Source: Arbacia lixula (taxonomy: Eukaryota; Echinodermata; Echinoidea; Arbacioida; Arbaciidae). From it: a stretch of 64,000 bases of DNA. Within the stretch, counting starts at the first letter, position 1. Each line of letters begins with the position of its first letter. The stretch lies in assembly GCA_963669155.1 (NCBI GenBank), contig OZ022581.1, positions 3,979,129-4,043,128 on the forward strand, read 5' to 3'. The position numbers and the translations under genes were made by a program. Of the stretch, positions 23,399 to 58,648 are shown in pieces. Under the pieces are notes generated by a model, which was not told the DNA's origin, did not search any database, and saw only the letters and a program-made list of their open reading frames with translations.

Positions 23399-25130
23399 GA
23401 GAGAAACCAAGACTCTTCTCCAACGATATCTGAGAGAGAGCGACGAGACTCTCCACCTGAAAGGCCTTATGCAATGACGTCATTGCTGACGTGCACCTTG
23501 GCAGTTGACTGCAATGTTCAACTATATGGTGGTCACCAAGTGAGGGCACCATAAGGGTGCTTGGATCGCATGGTGTTTGGAAGGTGTCAGGTTCTTACAC
23601 TTGTAGGCGTATGACAGAAATCACGCAGCGGAGGATCAGTGTCAAATTGTGTTTTGGAGGTGTCAGGTTCTTACACCTTTAGGCATATGACAGATATCAT
23701 GCAGCAGAGGATTGGTGTCAAATTGTGCAGTCCTGCACGTTAAGGAAAAGAAGGTGCTGTTCGCTGCTGATCGGACAGTGAAAACTACAATCAAGGGTGC
23801 TATTTGTTGATCATCAGGTTTTGAGGGTGATTTGATTAAAATCGCAACAACAAGAATTAAAATTAACTCTCACGTTACCATTGGTATGAACATATGCAGT
23901 AAGCCTATAGGGTTTCCAAAGCCTGGTAATGTAAGGGTTAACTCCTGTGTCACACATACGATGTTGCTCTTCGGGATTTGTGTGTATTGCTTGTGGCAAC
24001 ATATGTCAGTGGCACAGTTACAATTGAACCCTCTCCGTACCAAGCCAGGAAAAGCCCATTGACATATTACACGTTTATTGCACCTATGGGGCTGGAGAGT
24101 TAAGGAAGATTTGATTAGGTAGGAATGGCATAATATCATGATGCAGAAGAAGAGACCTGAGATATTGAGTCGCGATCGTATTGACACCTTCTGCCCAGAC
24201 CAGACTTAGTCGTAAATAACTTAAGTGCCTTGGACCAGTCCTAGCCCAAATGTCTTTGAGACTGGTATCAGATGAAGGTCTTCATCATTTGCTAAGCTCC
24301 ACCTCCTTGTTGCATGCTGTCTTCAGACTAGATGGCAGCCAATGTTCATTGCTAGGAACACATTGACCCATTTACTACGGGAATCGGGTATACCTGGTTC
24401 CCACATGTCCTACTCAGAAACCGGAACCGAGCATACCAGGTTACCAGAAATGTTACCAGGTACTTTGTCATTACATGATGTATATCTAAATGCGGTTGAT
24501 GTGTGCAGAATTGTTTAGCTTCTGTTCAAGATCATATTTGAGGAAATTCCTTGGAAAATGTTGTTTTTAGAAGGATTTTACTAAAAGTGGTTTATCTGTC
24601 TCTGAAGGAAACATTAAAACCACTTTCCACATTACATGCACTGGCGGCATCTTTTAGTTACAATGCAAAATTTCCAGTCGACACAAAATGGCAATACTCT
24701 CAAGCAACTAGTTGCGATTGATATTCATTCTTGTTCATCAACAGCGTAACTCAAAATAATCTAGTTTTATTATGTTGCGAGCGCTGGCCTAAACATTTCA
24801 GAGCAAAAGGTTGAAGTTGTGTGTGTGTGGAGGCAGTACTAATGACATGGTCAACCTTTTTGACCACTCCGGTTTATTTTGGCAGGTCCCAAAGGGAGTG
24901 GCAAAACATGTGATGAGTTCTTCTCCATTAGCACATTGGGAAGTTCTAGCTGTAAACCAAGACATCTTTATTTAGTCATACCAAGGATTATGGTGATATT
25001 TTTCTTTTTGTAAATCAGGATTTTGGACAGAAAGAGTTACCTCGAAGTAATTTGAATGGAAATGGCTGTTGCTCCTTTGTTGGTGACTATTACAACAAAA
25101 GCAGTAAAAAAAAAATAAACATATATAAGT
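23399..25130 (+). other. RPRD1B: Probable RPRD1B 3' UTR
   Basis: The region follows the stop codon and includes a local duplication (GGTGTCAGGTTCTTACAC at about 23581 and 23657). An AATAAA at 25114-25119 in an A-rich run is the best end candidate. The dispersed inverted motif with TAACTCTCAC and ACCCTCTCCGTACC lies at 23858-24105. The true 3' end is not determined. Confidence 0.35.
23858..24105. repeat. Paired inverted units of a dispersed short repeat
   Basis: Two 80-bp units in opposite orientation: one runs TTAACTCTCACGTTACCATT to CCTGGTAATGTAAGGGTT, the other ACCCTCTCCGTACCAAGCCA to GCACCTATGG...GAGAGTTAA. Related units lie near 9587, 53467 and 60063. Confidence 0.45.
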
Positions 25131-25479
25131 ATTATGAACATAAAAAAGATGTTCATTTTAATGGGAAATTATTTCGACATGCCTCTCATATTTTTACATC
25201 AACAGCATGATTTAACTTGTTTACTGCTTTCACCAAAGGGTGAGTCCAAAAAGTATTTATCATTCAGTATTGTTTAGAAGATCCACATCTGAAGTAAAAA
25301 CCAAAAAGAACTTATCACTATTAAAGAACATTTCATCAAATATCAATGTAATTTGTGGAATTCCCTGCATGTACACAAATATTCAAAAAGTTCACAGATT
25401 GTTTGTGTACATGTCACAGGCTTAATTTCATTTAATTTATAAGTCTGTTTTTAACAGTAGTAGCTTTTTCGTATTGCAC

Positions 25480-25592
25480 TGGGGCCCTATTCATGAAAGC
25501 TTGCTAGCCTAGTTGGTAACAACAATGTATGCATTTCGATGTACTTTAGTAAGTATCTAGGCTTAGTAAGGTTTCATGAAAATGGCCCCTGG
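25480..25592. repeat. Short foldback element (GGGGCCCTATTCATGAAA ends)
   Basis: The left end TGGGGCCCTATTCATGAAA with GCTAGCCTA is inverted at the right as TAGGCTTAGTAAGG with TTTCATGAAAATGGCCCC. About 113 bases, no coding capacity. Confidence 0.65.
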
Positions 25593-26736
25593 TCATTTGT
25601 GGGTAATACATTTTCATTCTGTCTTCATTCTGTAATAGCACATGATCTTGACTGTAACTCAGTGCACCAAATCACTGCTACATGTGCCAAAGCGGCGCAC
25701 AGCCGACATATGATATGTGACATATGATTTGCTATTGTACTTTATTCACTTTTTGACTGGATAGGTGAAGTTAGCCTGTATTTCTTACATATGTACAGTG
25801 TTTTATGTTACAGTAAGGTGCTTAATGCCATAGGAGTTTAGCATCCATCCGCCCAGAGTTTACACAAAAACAGAATTTCTTTGGCAGATTTTTATCAACA
25901 TTTTGTTCAAAAGTTTCTTTTACAACGTATGGCTATGCCTACACAACATTTAAAGTTTTTTTGTAAAGCTCTCCCACTTTCAGGGAAGAAAATGAAAATG
26001 GTTTGGGAAACCAAATCCATCTGGTAGCTAAATTTGTAGAGTGGACCGTGAGATTGATGTTACTGTGATTGCAATAACTCACTGAAGTGTATTATTTTTA
26101 TTACAGTCAACACCATGGAGTAGTATATTTAATTGCAATCATGCTATCATGTGACGGCTGTCAACTTCATCTAGGTCTCAAATGTACCTGCACATCATCT
26201 ACGTTGCAGCACTGAGTCTTGTAGCATCATCTAGGTATTCACCTCAGGTCATTGCTCATTATAGGTACCAGAATTAGAAGCTCTACTATTAAGTTATGCT
26301 ATCGTTTCATTTGGTGTCACTTAATTATGTCCATGAGAGTTTTCACCCATGAATTTGCCTGAGGAAAAATAACAGACTTAAAATCATACATGTGGAGAGT
26401 TAAACTCTGATACAGGGCTTACCCTTCACTTTTTTTTTTCAAGATGGCCAAAGCATAACCACTAGAGCGTATGATCCAGGTAGACAGGAATAACCGTCTC
26501 ATTCGGGGGCATTCTTTAATCAAAATGACATTTTTGGACATACCCCCTAAATAGGGCGTTCAGAGGAGCCAGATGCAATCTCAGCGGATCCAACGTCCTG
26601 TAGAGACTGATTTTTCGGTCTAATGATCCAGGTAGCTAAATTGATTTTTGTGTGGCCACAATCTTAATTTGTATCCTACACCACTATGCGTTAAGGCAAT
26701 TTTTTATGACTTGGCATGTCACCTCATCAACTTAGA

Positions 26737-26970
26737 GGGGGCGGTATCATAAAGAGCTATGATCGATTGTATCTCTGTATCATGACGAACCTTCAATTGA
26801 TATCAATCATAACTTGCACTTGATACTGATTGTAGCTTGTGCGGAACTATCGTAACTAAGATACGATTGATTGCAAAATCATGCATAGGCTTGAATTTGC
26901 AATAGATAGCAGTGATGGCTGGTGCTACAGTGAGTTGCAATGGATAGCAACTCATTGTGATACAAGACCC
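26737..26970. repeat. Foldback element, GGTATCACAAAG family, copy 2
   Basis: The ends GGGGCGGTATCATAAAG and CATTGTGATACAAGACCC are inverted copies and match the ends of the element at 4890-5187. The interior has several inverted ATCGATTG/CAATTGAT motifs. Confidence 0.6.
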
Positions 26971-27097
26971 AGCTTGACCTCAATTCAGCCTCCAGTTTCA
27001 TTACCTGTACCTCATCATTAACGTGATAGAGTTTGTATGCGAAATTACTCATTCTGCCTGAATGTCAGTCCCTGGTCAACTTCTAAACAGGAATCCC

Positions 27098-27472
27098 TTT
27101 AAAGGGCATGTACTCTACTGGGAAGGCAAAAAAGCCTTCAAAATGTAATTGTTAGCAATCTTCTGGCCAATGGTCTTAAAAACATATATTGTCTATTTTA
27201 GAAGCTTGCTGAAAGTGATTTGCCCTCAAATGATCTACATTTGGAGTAATGATTGATTAAATCACAAATCCTCAAAATGTTTGGGCAGAACATTTTGAGT
27301 TTTTAATCATTAATCATTAATTACTCCATATGTGGATCATTTGAGGGCAAATAACTTTCAGCAAGCTTCTAAAATAGACAGTACATGAATTTAAGACCAT
27401 TGGCCAGAAGATTGCTAACAATTACATTTTGAAGGCTTTTTTGCCTTCCCAGTACAGTACATGCCCTTTAAA
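27098..27472. repeat. Large, well-preserved foldback element (375 bp)
   Basis: Arms of about 165 bases are near-identical inverted copies: TTTAAAGGGCATGTACT ... GGAAGGCAAAAAAGCC ... TTAGAAGCTTGCTGAAAG on the left, and CTTTCAGCAAGCTTCTAA ... GGCTTTTTTGCCTTCC ... AGTACATGCCCTTTAAA on the right. The loop is about 45 bases. It has no open frame and is the best-kept hairpin in the window, so probably a recent insertion. Confidence 0.85.
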
Positions 27473-27933
27473 CTCCCTGCCTACCTGATGAACGGTTGTT
27501 TCATGGAATGTGTGTGAAGTATGTGTGCAAACAAATCCAGTAATGACACATATAGGGGGCAAATGTTTTGGTGATGATGGATGGAGAGATAACCACTGTG
27601 ATGTCTTTCAAAAGTAAATTGGACTCTGAATGTTGTCAGAGTAGAATGAAGCTAATGATAAGATGATTTGAATGAAAACAGACAAATCACAGTAGCAGAT
27701 TGGCACAAATTGTGTTAGTAGTGATCCTTCTCGAGCATTGTCAATCTTCCATTGGTCTGCAGTGATGTATTTGACATGTTGTTGTGTACTAAGCAGAAAT
27801 TCTGGCTTTGACCGAGCAAGGGATTTAGATTTTAAAACACCTCGTGACTTTCTTATAATCTGTGTGATTTTTCTCAAACTGTTACCAATCTGTTTCTCTG
27901 ATTTTGTCTGGTTTTATTCAATTAAACTTAATA

Positions 27934-28094
27934 TCAGGGCCATGTCGCATATAGGTTTTCAATTATTGTAACTTACCATCAGTTCTAACTACCATGGCAA
28001 AAGGTGCAATAACAAAAACTCATTGGCTGTTGTCGTGGTAGTTACGATTGATGGTAAGGTACACTTACAATGCCTATATGCTACATGGCTCAGG
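27934..28094. repeat. TTACCATTGATGGTAA hairpin element, type 2
   Basis: Ends CAGGGCCATGTCGCATATAG and CTATATGCTACATGGCTCAGG are inverted copies; the interior includes TAACTTACCATCAG and GATTGATGGTAAGG around CTCATTGGCTG. Confidence 0.65.
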
Positions 28095-29508
28095 GGTTTT
28101 GTCCTCCTTTAAGATTTCCGTGTATGAATTGGGCATTCCTTGGCCTTGTGCCCCTGTCTCCTAAAAAACTGATTTATCTGAAGTGCAGTCCAATCCCACA
28201 TCTCTCTAATGTAGAGTTACAATTAATGTCAATCGCAAGTCAAGTTGCAATCAATCGCTACTCTTTATAAGACAGGGCCCTGGTATGACCAAGGAATCAC
28301 ACTTGATTTTCTAATGAAAGTTTGTAACAAGAGTCTAGTGCATATACGACTAACCGAGACCATCAACAATGTTGCATGTAACTTCAATGCACTACGCTGG
28401 ACTTTAAATAGTAAAACTAAAACTATCCTCCAATTCTTTAGAACTTCACAGATGGGGATCACCAATCGTTGTTAATAACAGTAGGAATAACCAACATCCA
28501 TTGCATGAATATGACCGTGGTCATGCTGCATGAAACTGATCATTGATAACTGTGCTAGAAATGCCAACTTCTGTGGAAACCTTTGATTTGATTGGCTATT
28601 GAGCAATGTTACCATGGTACATGTAGTTACCATTGATGGGAGAGTTACTATTAATGGTAAGTTTTATGGAACTTAATCAACTCATATGCCACTGTGATAT
28701 TGTAAGTACTCCTACATTGCCCATATCTATTAAGATATGATTCTTTTGTTTTCTTTTTACATTTTAAGTTCATTCCTTCTTTCCTTTTCCTCCTTTCTTC
28801 TTCTTTTCTTTTGTTTATGGGGGTGGGGGGGGGGGGGGGGTGGAGGGGGAGGAGGTGAGTAAGAAGGAAGGTGGATAGCTAGGTTACAACATTTCTCTGT
28901 ACTGCCCTCCCTTTTACCTCTCAACTGCTTCATTTGATGTGTGTGTATCACCTATGCCCAAAGTGCCCAAATGGCCCTTACAGATTAATTTCATCCTAAA
29001 TTGTCCCTCAGAGTATGGCAGTGTGTGGTTCATAAAATGGATACAAGAATGGAATGTTCCTATTGTTCTGTTGACAATAATGGCTTTGATATAATATGAT
29101 TTAAATGTGCTGTTTTGATGCATGCCTCATGTTTCAAATGGTGAAATACTAGTCATTAAATGAATGTTTTGCCATCAAAACTACCAGCTTCCTGTTCAGT
29201 AATATGTATGAATTTAAAAGCATTGGAATAATTGATAGCAGGTGGCTATGTTTTTTTTCATAAAGAGCTTGTTAATGATATGTGTGTGAGTGAGTGTGTG
29301 TATGTGTGTGTGTGTGCGCGTGAGTGTGGATGTGTGTGCATAGACATGTATATGTGTGCATTAGTTTTTGTAAATTTGTTGGCCCACATACCTCTTTCTC
29401 ACTTCCTCTGTAGTTTCCTGTCCATTATTTCACATTACCTTTCTCTACCAATCCCTCACTTTCATTTCCATTCTTATTCCATTCTTACACTTTCCTTCTT
29501 CATTTGCC

Positions 29509-29517
29509 CCCCCCCCC

Positions 29518-29585
<68 letters not shown>

Positions 29586-29611
29586 TTGCTCACTTTCACT
29601 CTCTCTCTTGC
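29509..29611. repeat. (CT)n microsatellite
   Basis: A C run is followed by about 40 CT repeats. Confidence 0.95.
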
Positions 29612-31022
29612 TCTTTAAATTTCAACGGTTTTGAAATTCCCAACAAACTAAAAAGCCGAAAATATGAATTCCAAACTTTTTCACATTTTTATCTTTCGCA
29701 AATTGTTTGACACCCTCCCCTCCCCACCCCTGTGAAAACCAACCAAAAAACAAAATTGCACTGGAATCATACTTTTTATAAAGCACAAATTGAAATATCA
29801 AAATATTTTGACTGTTACATGTACATGGAGTTATAATTGTAATTAGTCTTTCATAGGCAAGTTTTTCAAAAAATCTTTTTTGTAAATACAGAAGGACCAA
29901 TATAAGTCTGTATTGTTTTGAACACCTGTCAATACATCAGATCCCCATTGTAAATGATGTGAAAATTTCAGCTTCATCAGAGTTTGTTAACATCTAGCAC
30001 ATGTTACAATTCAAAACCCTAGCTCCCTTCACCACATCTTATCATATCAGCTTTCTTACTATGCTTGCTACTTTTGTAGTAATGATTCTCCCCCAAATAC
30101 GCAAAAGCACATAATCCACACACATACACATGCACGCACACACACAAACACATTGATTCTCTTTCCCTCTATTTTATCATTGATGCTCATTCTTTCACGT
30201 TTTCTCTTTCTGCACTTCCACCTTCATAAAAACAGGGTTTCACATTCTTTTATTTTGATTTTTCCTTTCGCCGTTTATTCCTGAAAAATGTAGCTAAGTC
30301 TGTACACTGTACACTGGTTTACAACATGTTTTGTTACATATGAACAAAATAATTCCCAACAACGATTCTGAGACAGAATAATCATACACATGTAGTCATG
30401 CAATTGATAAATAAAACAATTCGATATTACTTATATAATACTAATTCATTCTCTCAAATAAACTTCAGATTTAGTTGTACATTGAAATAGAACCTTTCTC
30501 ATTTCACATATCAGCCAGCATAATATAATTTCACAATTTATCTTGGATATGGTTCTAGATTCTGAATAATTATTAAAGACAGAATAGCACATTTGTATAA
30601 GTCATGAAACACATCAGGAATCAGCAGTATACAGTACCTAACGATGATGGGTATGAAACCTTTACAGGTAAAGAGAAAAAATATCCTTGTTTGCGTTTGA
30701 AATGTAGCGACTATAGTTTTCATTCATAGTGGCATTGCTTGTCAGTGTGCGATGCCTCGATCGGCAGTGGCTATTGCTCCCATTGAATGCAATGGACAGC
30801 GGTCTCCGGTCTCAAGGCTATAACAACCAGGAGGTGTTGGATGACTTAGCCAAAACCTCCTCAAAAACATAGGGATCGCTATAATCCCGCTTTTAAAGTC
30901 GGTTTCTTGGTATTTATTGGGAGAGATCTTATCCAGTATTTTCTTCCATTTTCTGTGGTTTTAAATCATTTCATTTTTTGACCTGCAAAAGGGCTAGTCT
31001 GCCTTTAAGATTCAAAGTATTG

Positions 31023-31270
31023 TGCCCTACTCGGACAAAACGAAGCAACTAACAGAAGAGACTTTTCTTGTAAATGAGCAAATTGTGTCTATCACTTGCA
31101 TTGGCATCAGTGCAAAACCACGTCATGCTAGATTGAATATCTCACAGCAAGATGAATATTTCTTGTCCAGATTTTGGCAGTATGTAGGGAATGCTCGGTA
31201 CAATCTAAGAATACCAATAACCCTGATTTGAGTGATTTGTCACTTGCTTCCTTTTGTCAGAGACGAGCAG
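31023..31270. mobile_element. Short TIR element, copy 1 (248 bp)
   Basis: It begins TGCCCTACTCGGACAAAACG and ends with the imperfect inverse (TCCTTTTGTCAGAGACGAGCA). GTATTG flanks it on both sides and may be a target duplication. A second copy in opposite orientation lies at 52260-52508 inside MBTPS1. It is non-coding, a likely MITE. Confidence 0.7.
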
Positions 31271-31552
31271 TATTGTGTGTGCACATAAGAATAAGTATTG
31301 ATTCCTTCAATATTGCTTGGAGTAGTGTTCTGCATCATGGAAGCGAAAAGATTCAACCAGTTCTTGGTCGCCAACATCTCATGGGAAAGCGATGACAAAA
31401 AGCACAAAAATATGACAAAAACAAAAACAAATTAGTAAAAATAAAAAGTGAATAGTTGAAAGTCACTAGTGCTGATATTTTGTAGTGCCCACTGCCATTC
31501 TCCTGAAACTTCAAACTGTATGGTTCAAATTCACAAAGGAGTTTTAGAGTGT

Positions 31553-31812
31553 ATTAACAGATATGTGTTTGATTTTGTGCATAAACTTGAAAAAAGTCCA
31601 ATAATGAATATGCGCATTTGACATAGGATGCTAAATTCATGCTACCTATCATGGTTTAGTCCAAGGTTTATTTTAATTAATTTGTAATGAACCACAGTCT
31701 ACACCATAGCAACCAACATGCATTTAGCATCCTATGCCAAATACGCATATTCAATATTGGACTTTTTAAAAATTTACCCGTATGCACAAAATCAAACACA
31801 CATATCTGCTTG
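31553..31812. repeat. Foldback element (260 bp)
   Basis: Left arm pieces AGATATGTGTTTGATTTTGT and GTCCAATAATGAATATGCG recur inverted as CGCATATTCAATATTGGAC and ACAAAATCAAACACACATAT. The innermost part, GGATGCTAAA/TTTAGCATCC, is kept. It is moderately diverged. Confidence 0.7.
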
Positions 31813-33710
31813 CATTCTTTAACCTTTTACATTATAATGTACAGGCTAAAATCAAGCATACTTATCTGCTTATACAGTGAAATCCATGAAAAACAATGGT
31901 CTTAATCTAAAAATCCTTTATGAATTTGGGCCGATGAGCTGCCCACACATGACATTCATTTGCAACCTTGCCTTTGGTACTGGGCACAATGCCTAGATGA
32001 AATAGTGCCCTCTAGTGTCCTGGGCAGAACAGTCAACATGGCAATGCCCTATTTCAAGTTAATTAGTGATCAGGATATTTTGCTCATGACTCTTTTTATC
32101 ACTTTTCTGATTTTTCTTAATTTTCAAGAGATTCTTCAATTTTGCTTTCATTCTTAATTATAAAAGCATTCCCTAGTACTACAAGAAAGGACAACCATAA
32201 TATTTGGCAAAGTAAAAACATTGAAGGCACACATAAAACTAATAAAAAAAGACAACTTAGCCTCTACCTAAAACATGCAGAAGCTTTAAGACAATCTTAT
32301 CTTCACTTACCGGTATTAACATGCCCAACTTTCAACATGAGAAGAGATATTGACCATTTTGACAGGAGAGTGCATGCATAAATAGCACACTTGAAATCTT
32401 GAATATGAAATGAACATGACATATTCAGAAATTCATGCCCTTGTTATTATATTTTGAAATGTATGTTTATCTTTGATAATTCCCATGAAGTTAAAGACCC
32501 AAATATTTGCTTTTGCTTAAAAACAAAAGAGTTGAGATTCAAAAAATCAACCTTCTATGTCGACAAATCTCAGAGAGAGTTTTAGCTTGCCATGACATAG
32601 AATTATCCAAGAGGACATGAAACAATAGCTTATGAGCAGCTGCCAGTCAAAGTCATGGTGATCTTAAACTCTCTTTAAGTATGAAACATGAGCTCAAAAG
32701 CCTTTTTGACATATGTACTTTGTGAGTTGAGGTTCATAAAAGGTTCATCTTAATGTACGTACCATGGTAAAATACTGAATATGTTATATGAGCTCACAAT
32801 TTTATTAAACACATATCCTTAACCATAAACATAACTAATACATTAAAAACATGCACCATTCATTTCTGGCAATCTTTCCTCTACACATAATAACAACAAA
32901 TGTCTGTTGGGAGTTACATGAATGTATAGCATTTTTTATCAAAGAGAAGAAATATATACAGTCTGGTGATTACAAATTGCCGTGTTCCCTGTATTTGATT
33001 ATTTACATTTGATTTGAAAATAGATTTGTTGAAAGGACGAATGGAAAAATTAACCATGCACTCTAATCAATGACCTGCAGGACAACATTAAGCAAGATAT
33101 TACAAATTTGTGCAGATAAACAATTGGAACAAATATATGGCCATATAGAATACATTAATGTTTGCATTAGTATAGCTTGAATTACTCTAAATTTAACATC
33201 TGACCGTATATTGAACAGAGTAAATCCCTCTAAAATACAAGAAATTACTGTTAAAAGGTGGGATACATGAGATGAATTTATTGACAACAACATTCACATT
33301 ACAATCAAAGTTGTTAAAAATCATATTTCAGTAGGATATGAGGGTAGAGAAGATGGAACAGCTTCATTCATCCTTTCGAGTCATTAACAAGAAACTAACA
33401 GAGAAGGGATGGAAAGACAGATCAATGCGAGAGTGGAGAGGAGAAGCACAGGAGAGAAAGAGGAAAAACAGAGAAGAAAGGAAAAATGAAATGAAAAGCA
33501 GAAATGGAGCAGAGAACATGAATAGGAAAAGAGATAAGATAAGAATAAGTGAGGATTCTTAAATGTAATCATTGCCATGATAATATCAGGAGAGAGAAGA
33601 AGCTGTAAGGAATTCTAAATGGGATCAGAATGTCGGAATCTTGTCATGGTAATACCATGTGGAGCAGGAGAGAGATAAAGATAAAGACAAGTAAGAAATC
33701 CTAAATGTGA
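31813..33710. other. Intergenic DNA and probable MBTPS1 3' UTR
   Basis: No other gene is seen. For the minus-strand MBTPS1 transcript, an AATAAA (plus-strand TTTATT) at 33277-33282 lies about 430 bases after the stop. A local duplication with TGATCAGA-TGTCGG and TGGTAATA motifs spans 33610-33740, touching the end of the MBTPS1 coding sequence. Confidence 0.35.
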
Positions 33711-56961
<23,251 letters not shown>

Positions 56962-58574
56962 TGTGCCTCTTTGGTCAAAGCTGCCGGCACTGTAGCAGTT
57001 GCTACATGTGTGTCGGGCAGATGAATGCATGTTGAAGCGATGAAAGAGGTGTTTCAAACGAGCCTGTTGTCACAAGCGACGAGTCCTTAAAAATGTAGAG
57101 TATACCAAGATGAATGTGAGCATTATTTCACCATTTCTCCTCCCTACGTCTTTGCATGGAAGCGGTCTCTAGATGTTGTCATGTTGTGCCTCTGCTGTGT
57201 GTCCTGCCCATGGCTAGGATCAAAAAGAACGAAGGCAACGGTAGAAATGAAGACTTACAAACAATGCAATGAGGTAATGTAATTGATATATATCAGGGGT
57301 GTAAAATATTAGAAACCCATCCAAGATGTTTGTAAAAGATTACAACACCAAAGCTAAAAATAAGATTAAATGTCTTTAAATTACATACAAAATTTTGGAC
57401 TAAAAAATATATTTTGGAAGATTTTAATCAGGAACATCAATCCAATAATAGTTTTTAAAAGAGCATAAATTTGCTAATTTGTGAGTGAAATTTCAGTATT
57501 TTACCTGTTCATTTTGGCATGAAAATATTCAAAAGAAAACAAGAGGGGGGGGGGGCGGATTGAGGCACCTGCATCATAGGCCTACATGTATAAGCTCAGA
57601 CTGCTGTGCTTATATGCTGTCATTATGTCATTAAAATTTATTATGATTTATTTGTTATAATTTATTTTGATCAGGAAGATTGGTTGGAATGAAGTTATGA
57701 ACATCATGAAAATGTTCAAAATTTCTTGCTGATCTAAATCAAAATCAACCCGATTCTTCCCAGGCAGCCCTGTTTTCACAACGATGCTGCCGATTGAACA
57801 CATTCCGTATACAAGTAAAGTAGGGTCTATGCACTTCTCTGCCAAACGGAACACCAACCGAGTGTGGGTTGCCAAAACTCCATCGACCATTGTCGCACAC
57901 TCACAGACACCAGACCACATGATCAGGGGAGGCTCGGCACACATACAATGTCAATGATAGTACAGTAGTTTTAGTACAGACTACAGTCATCATCACTTCA
58001 TTCAATACATCATGACCTGTTATTCATGCATGTCTCAACATTTCAACTGTTTACTATCTAGTTGAATTAGAGTTACATAATTTTACAGCATAGTGATACA
58101 AATTGAAAACATTGCCCTAAAGCAAATACATCTATGGAATAAGACAATGCGTAGTACGTGCTATAATTACCTGTATGTCAACAAAGGAGAAGTCAGGCAT
58201 AATCACGGCACCATCTTCACTGATCAGCTCCACAGGCCACACGATGTAAGGTGCATTGCACTTGCTCTGCATGCGATAGCTACTGTGTCTACTACTAGTG
58301 CAGATAACGTAAATCGCGTAGTGCATACAGTGCGCTACACCGGAAATGCAAAGATCGAGAAGCATAATTTATGAATACAAGTATTTTGAGGTCTAGCGCC
58401 ATCTCTAACTTTTACGTTTAAATTTATATATGTTTAGCTTTGTTAATTTATGACATTGTCCCATCCGTAGCTCTCGGTGTACTTTGTTAAAACTAAGCAG
58501 TCTTAGCTACTTGTCCCAGGTAGATCGTGTAGCACCAAAGGCATACCCTGCAATCATTGAAAGGAACTTTGGAA
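56962..58574. promoter_or_regulatory. Divergent MBTPS1/EMC4 intergenic region
   Basis: 1.6 kb separates the two start codons, which point away from each other. I see no TATA box at a convincing distance and no ER-stress element (CCAAT-N9-CCACG). A candidate small minus-strand transcript lies inside (57630-58365), so the true shared promoter, if any, may be only 58366-58574. Confidence 0.4.
57630..58365 (-). other. Candidate small two-exon gene of unknown function
   Basis: Two minus-strand open frames, 58365 to about 58182 (reading ...MQSKCNAPYIVWPVELISED... to VDIQ) and about 57930 to 57648 (reading ...PPLIMWSGVCECATMVDGVL...), could be joined by a donor CAG/GTAATT and a weak acceptor GTGCCGAG in the same phase. 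The second ends at TAA overlapping AATAAA signals, as a 3' end should. I recognise no family, the acceptor lacks a good pyrimidine tract, and the first frame is also open on the opposite strand, so chance is possible. Confidence 0.2.
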
Positions 58575-58648
58575 ATGGCAACTCAGCAGAATGTTGCTAC
58601 GCGAGGCATTGGAAGGAGACATAAATGGGCTATAGACTTTACTTCAAG
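58575..58648 (+). CDS. EMC4: EMC4 exon 1
   Basis: Residues 1-24 ([20 protein letters not shown]...). Donor CAAG/GTAAGA read as TCAAG with phase 2. Confidence 0.9.

Larger units (their letters stand above)
25131..27097. other. Intergenic DNA between convergent genes
   Basis: No gene is supported. It holds two foldback elements, listed separately, and otherwise unique AT-rich sequence. Confidence 0.5.
27473..31022. other. Intergenic DNA with simple repeats
   Basis: No gene is supported. It holds a hairpin element at 27934-28094, a G-rich run at 28820-28855, a GT tract at 29281-29340 and a CT tract at 29509-29611. ORFs in these tracts encode only Leu/Ser runs. Confidence 0.5.

Noticed and set aside
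33338-33562. Lys/Arg/Glu-rich frame of 74 codons
   Set aside because: Purine-rich sequence in the probable 3' UTR of MBTPS1; low-complexity and no family match.
56962-58574. ER-stress element (CCAAT-N9-CCACG) controlling MBTPS1 and EMC4
   Set aside because: Read by eye on both strands; no match with correct spacing was seen.
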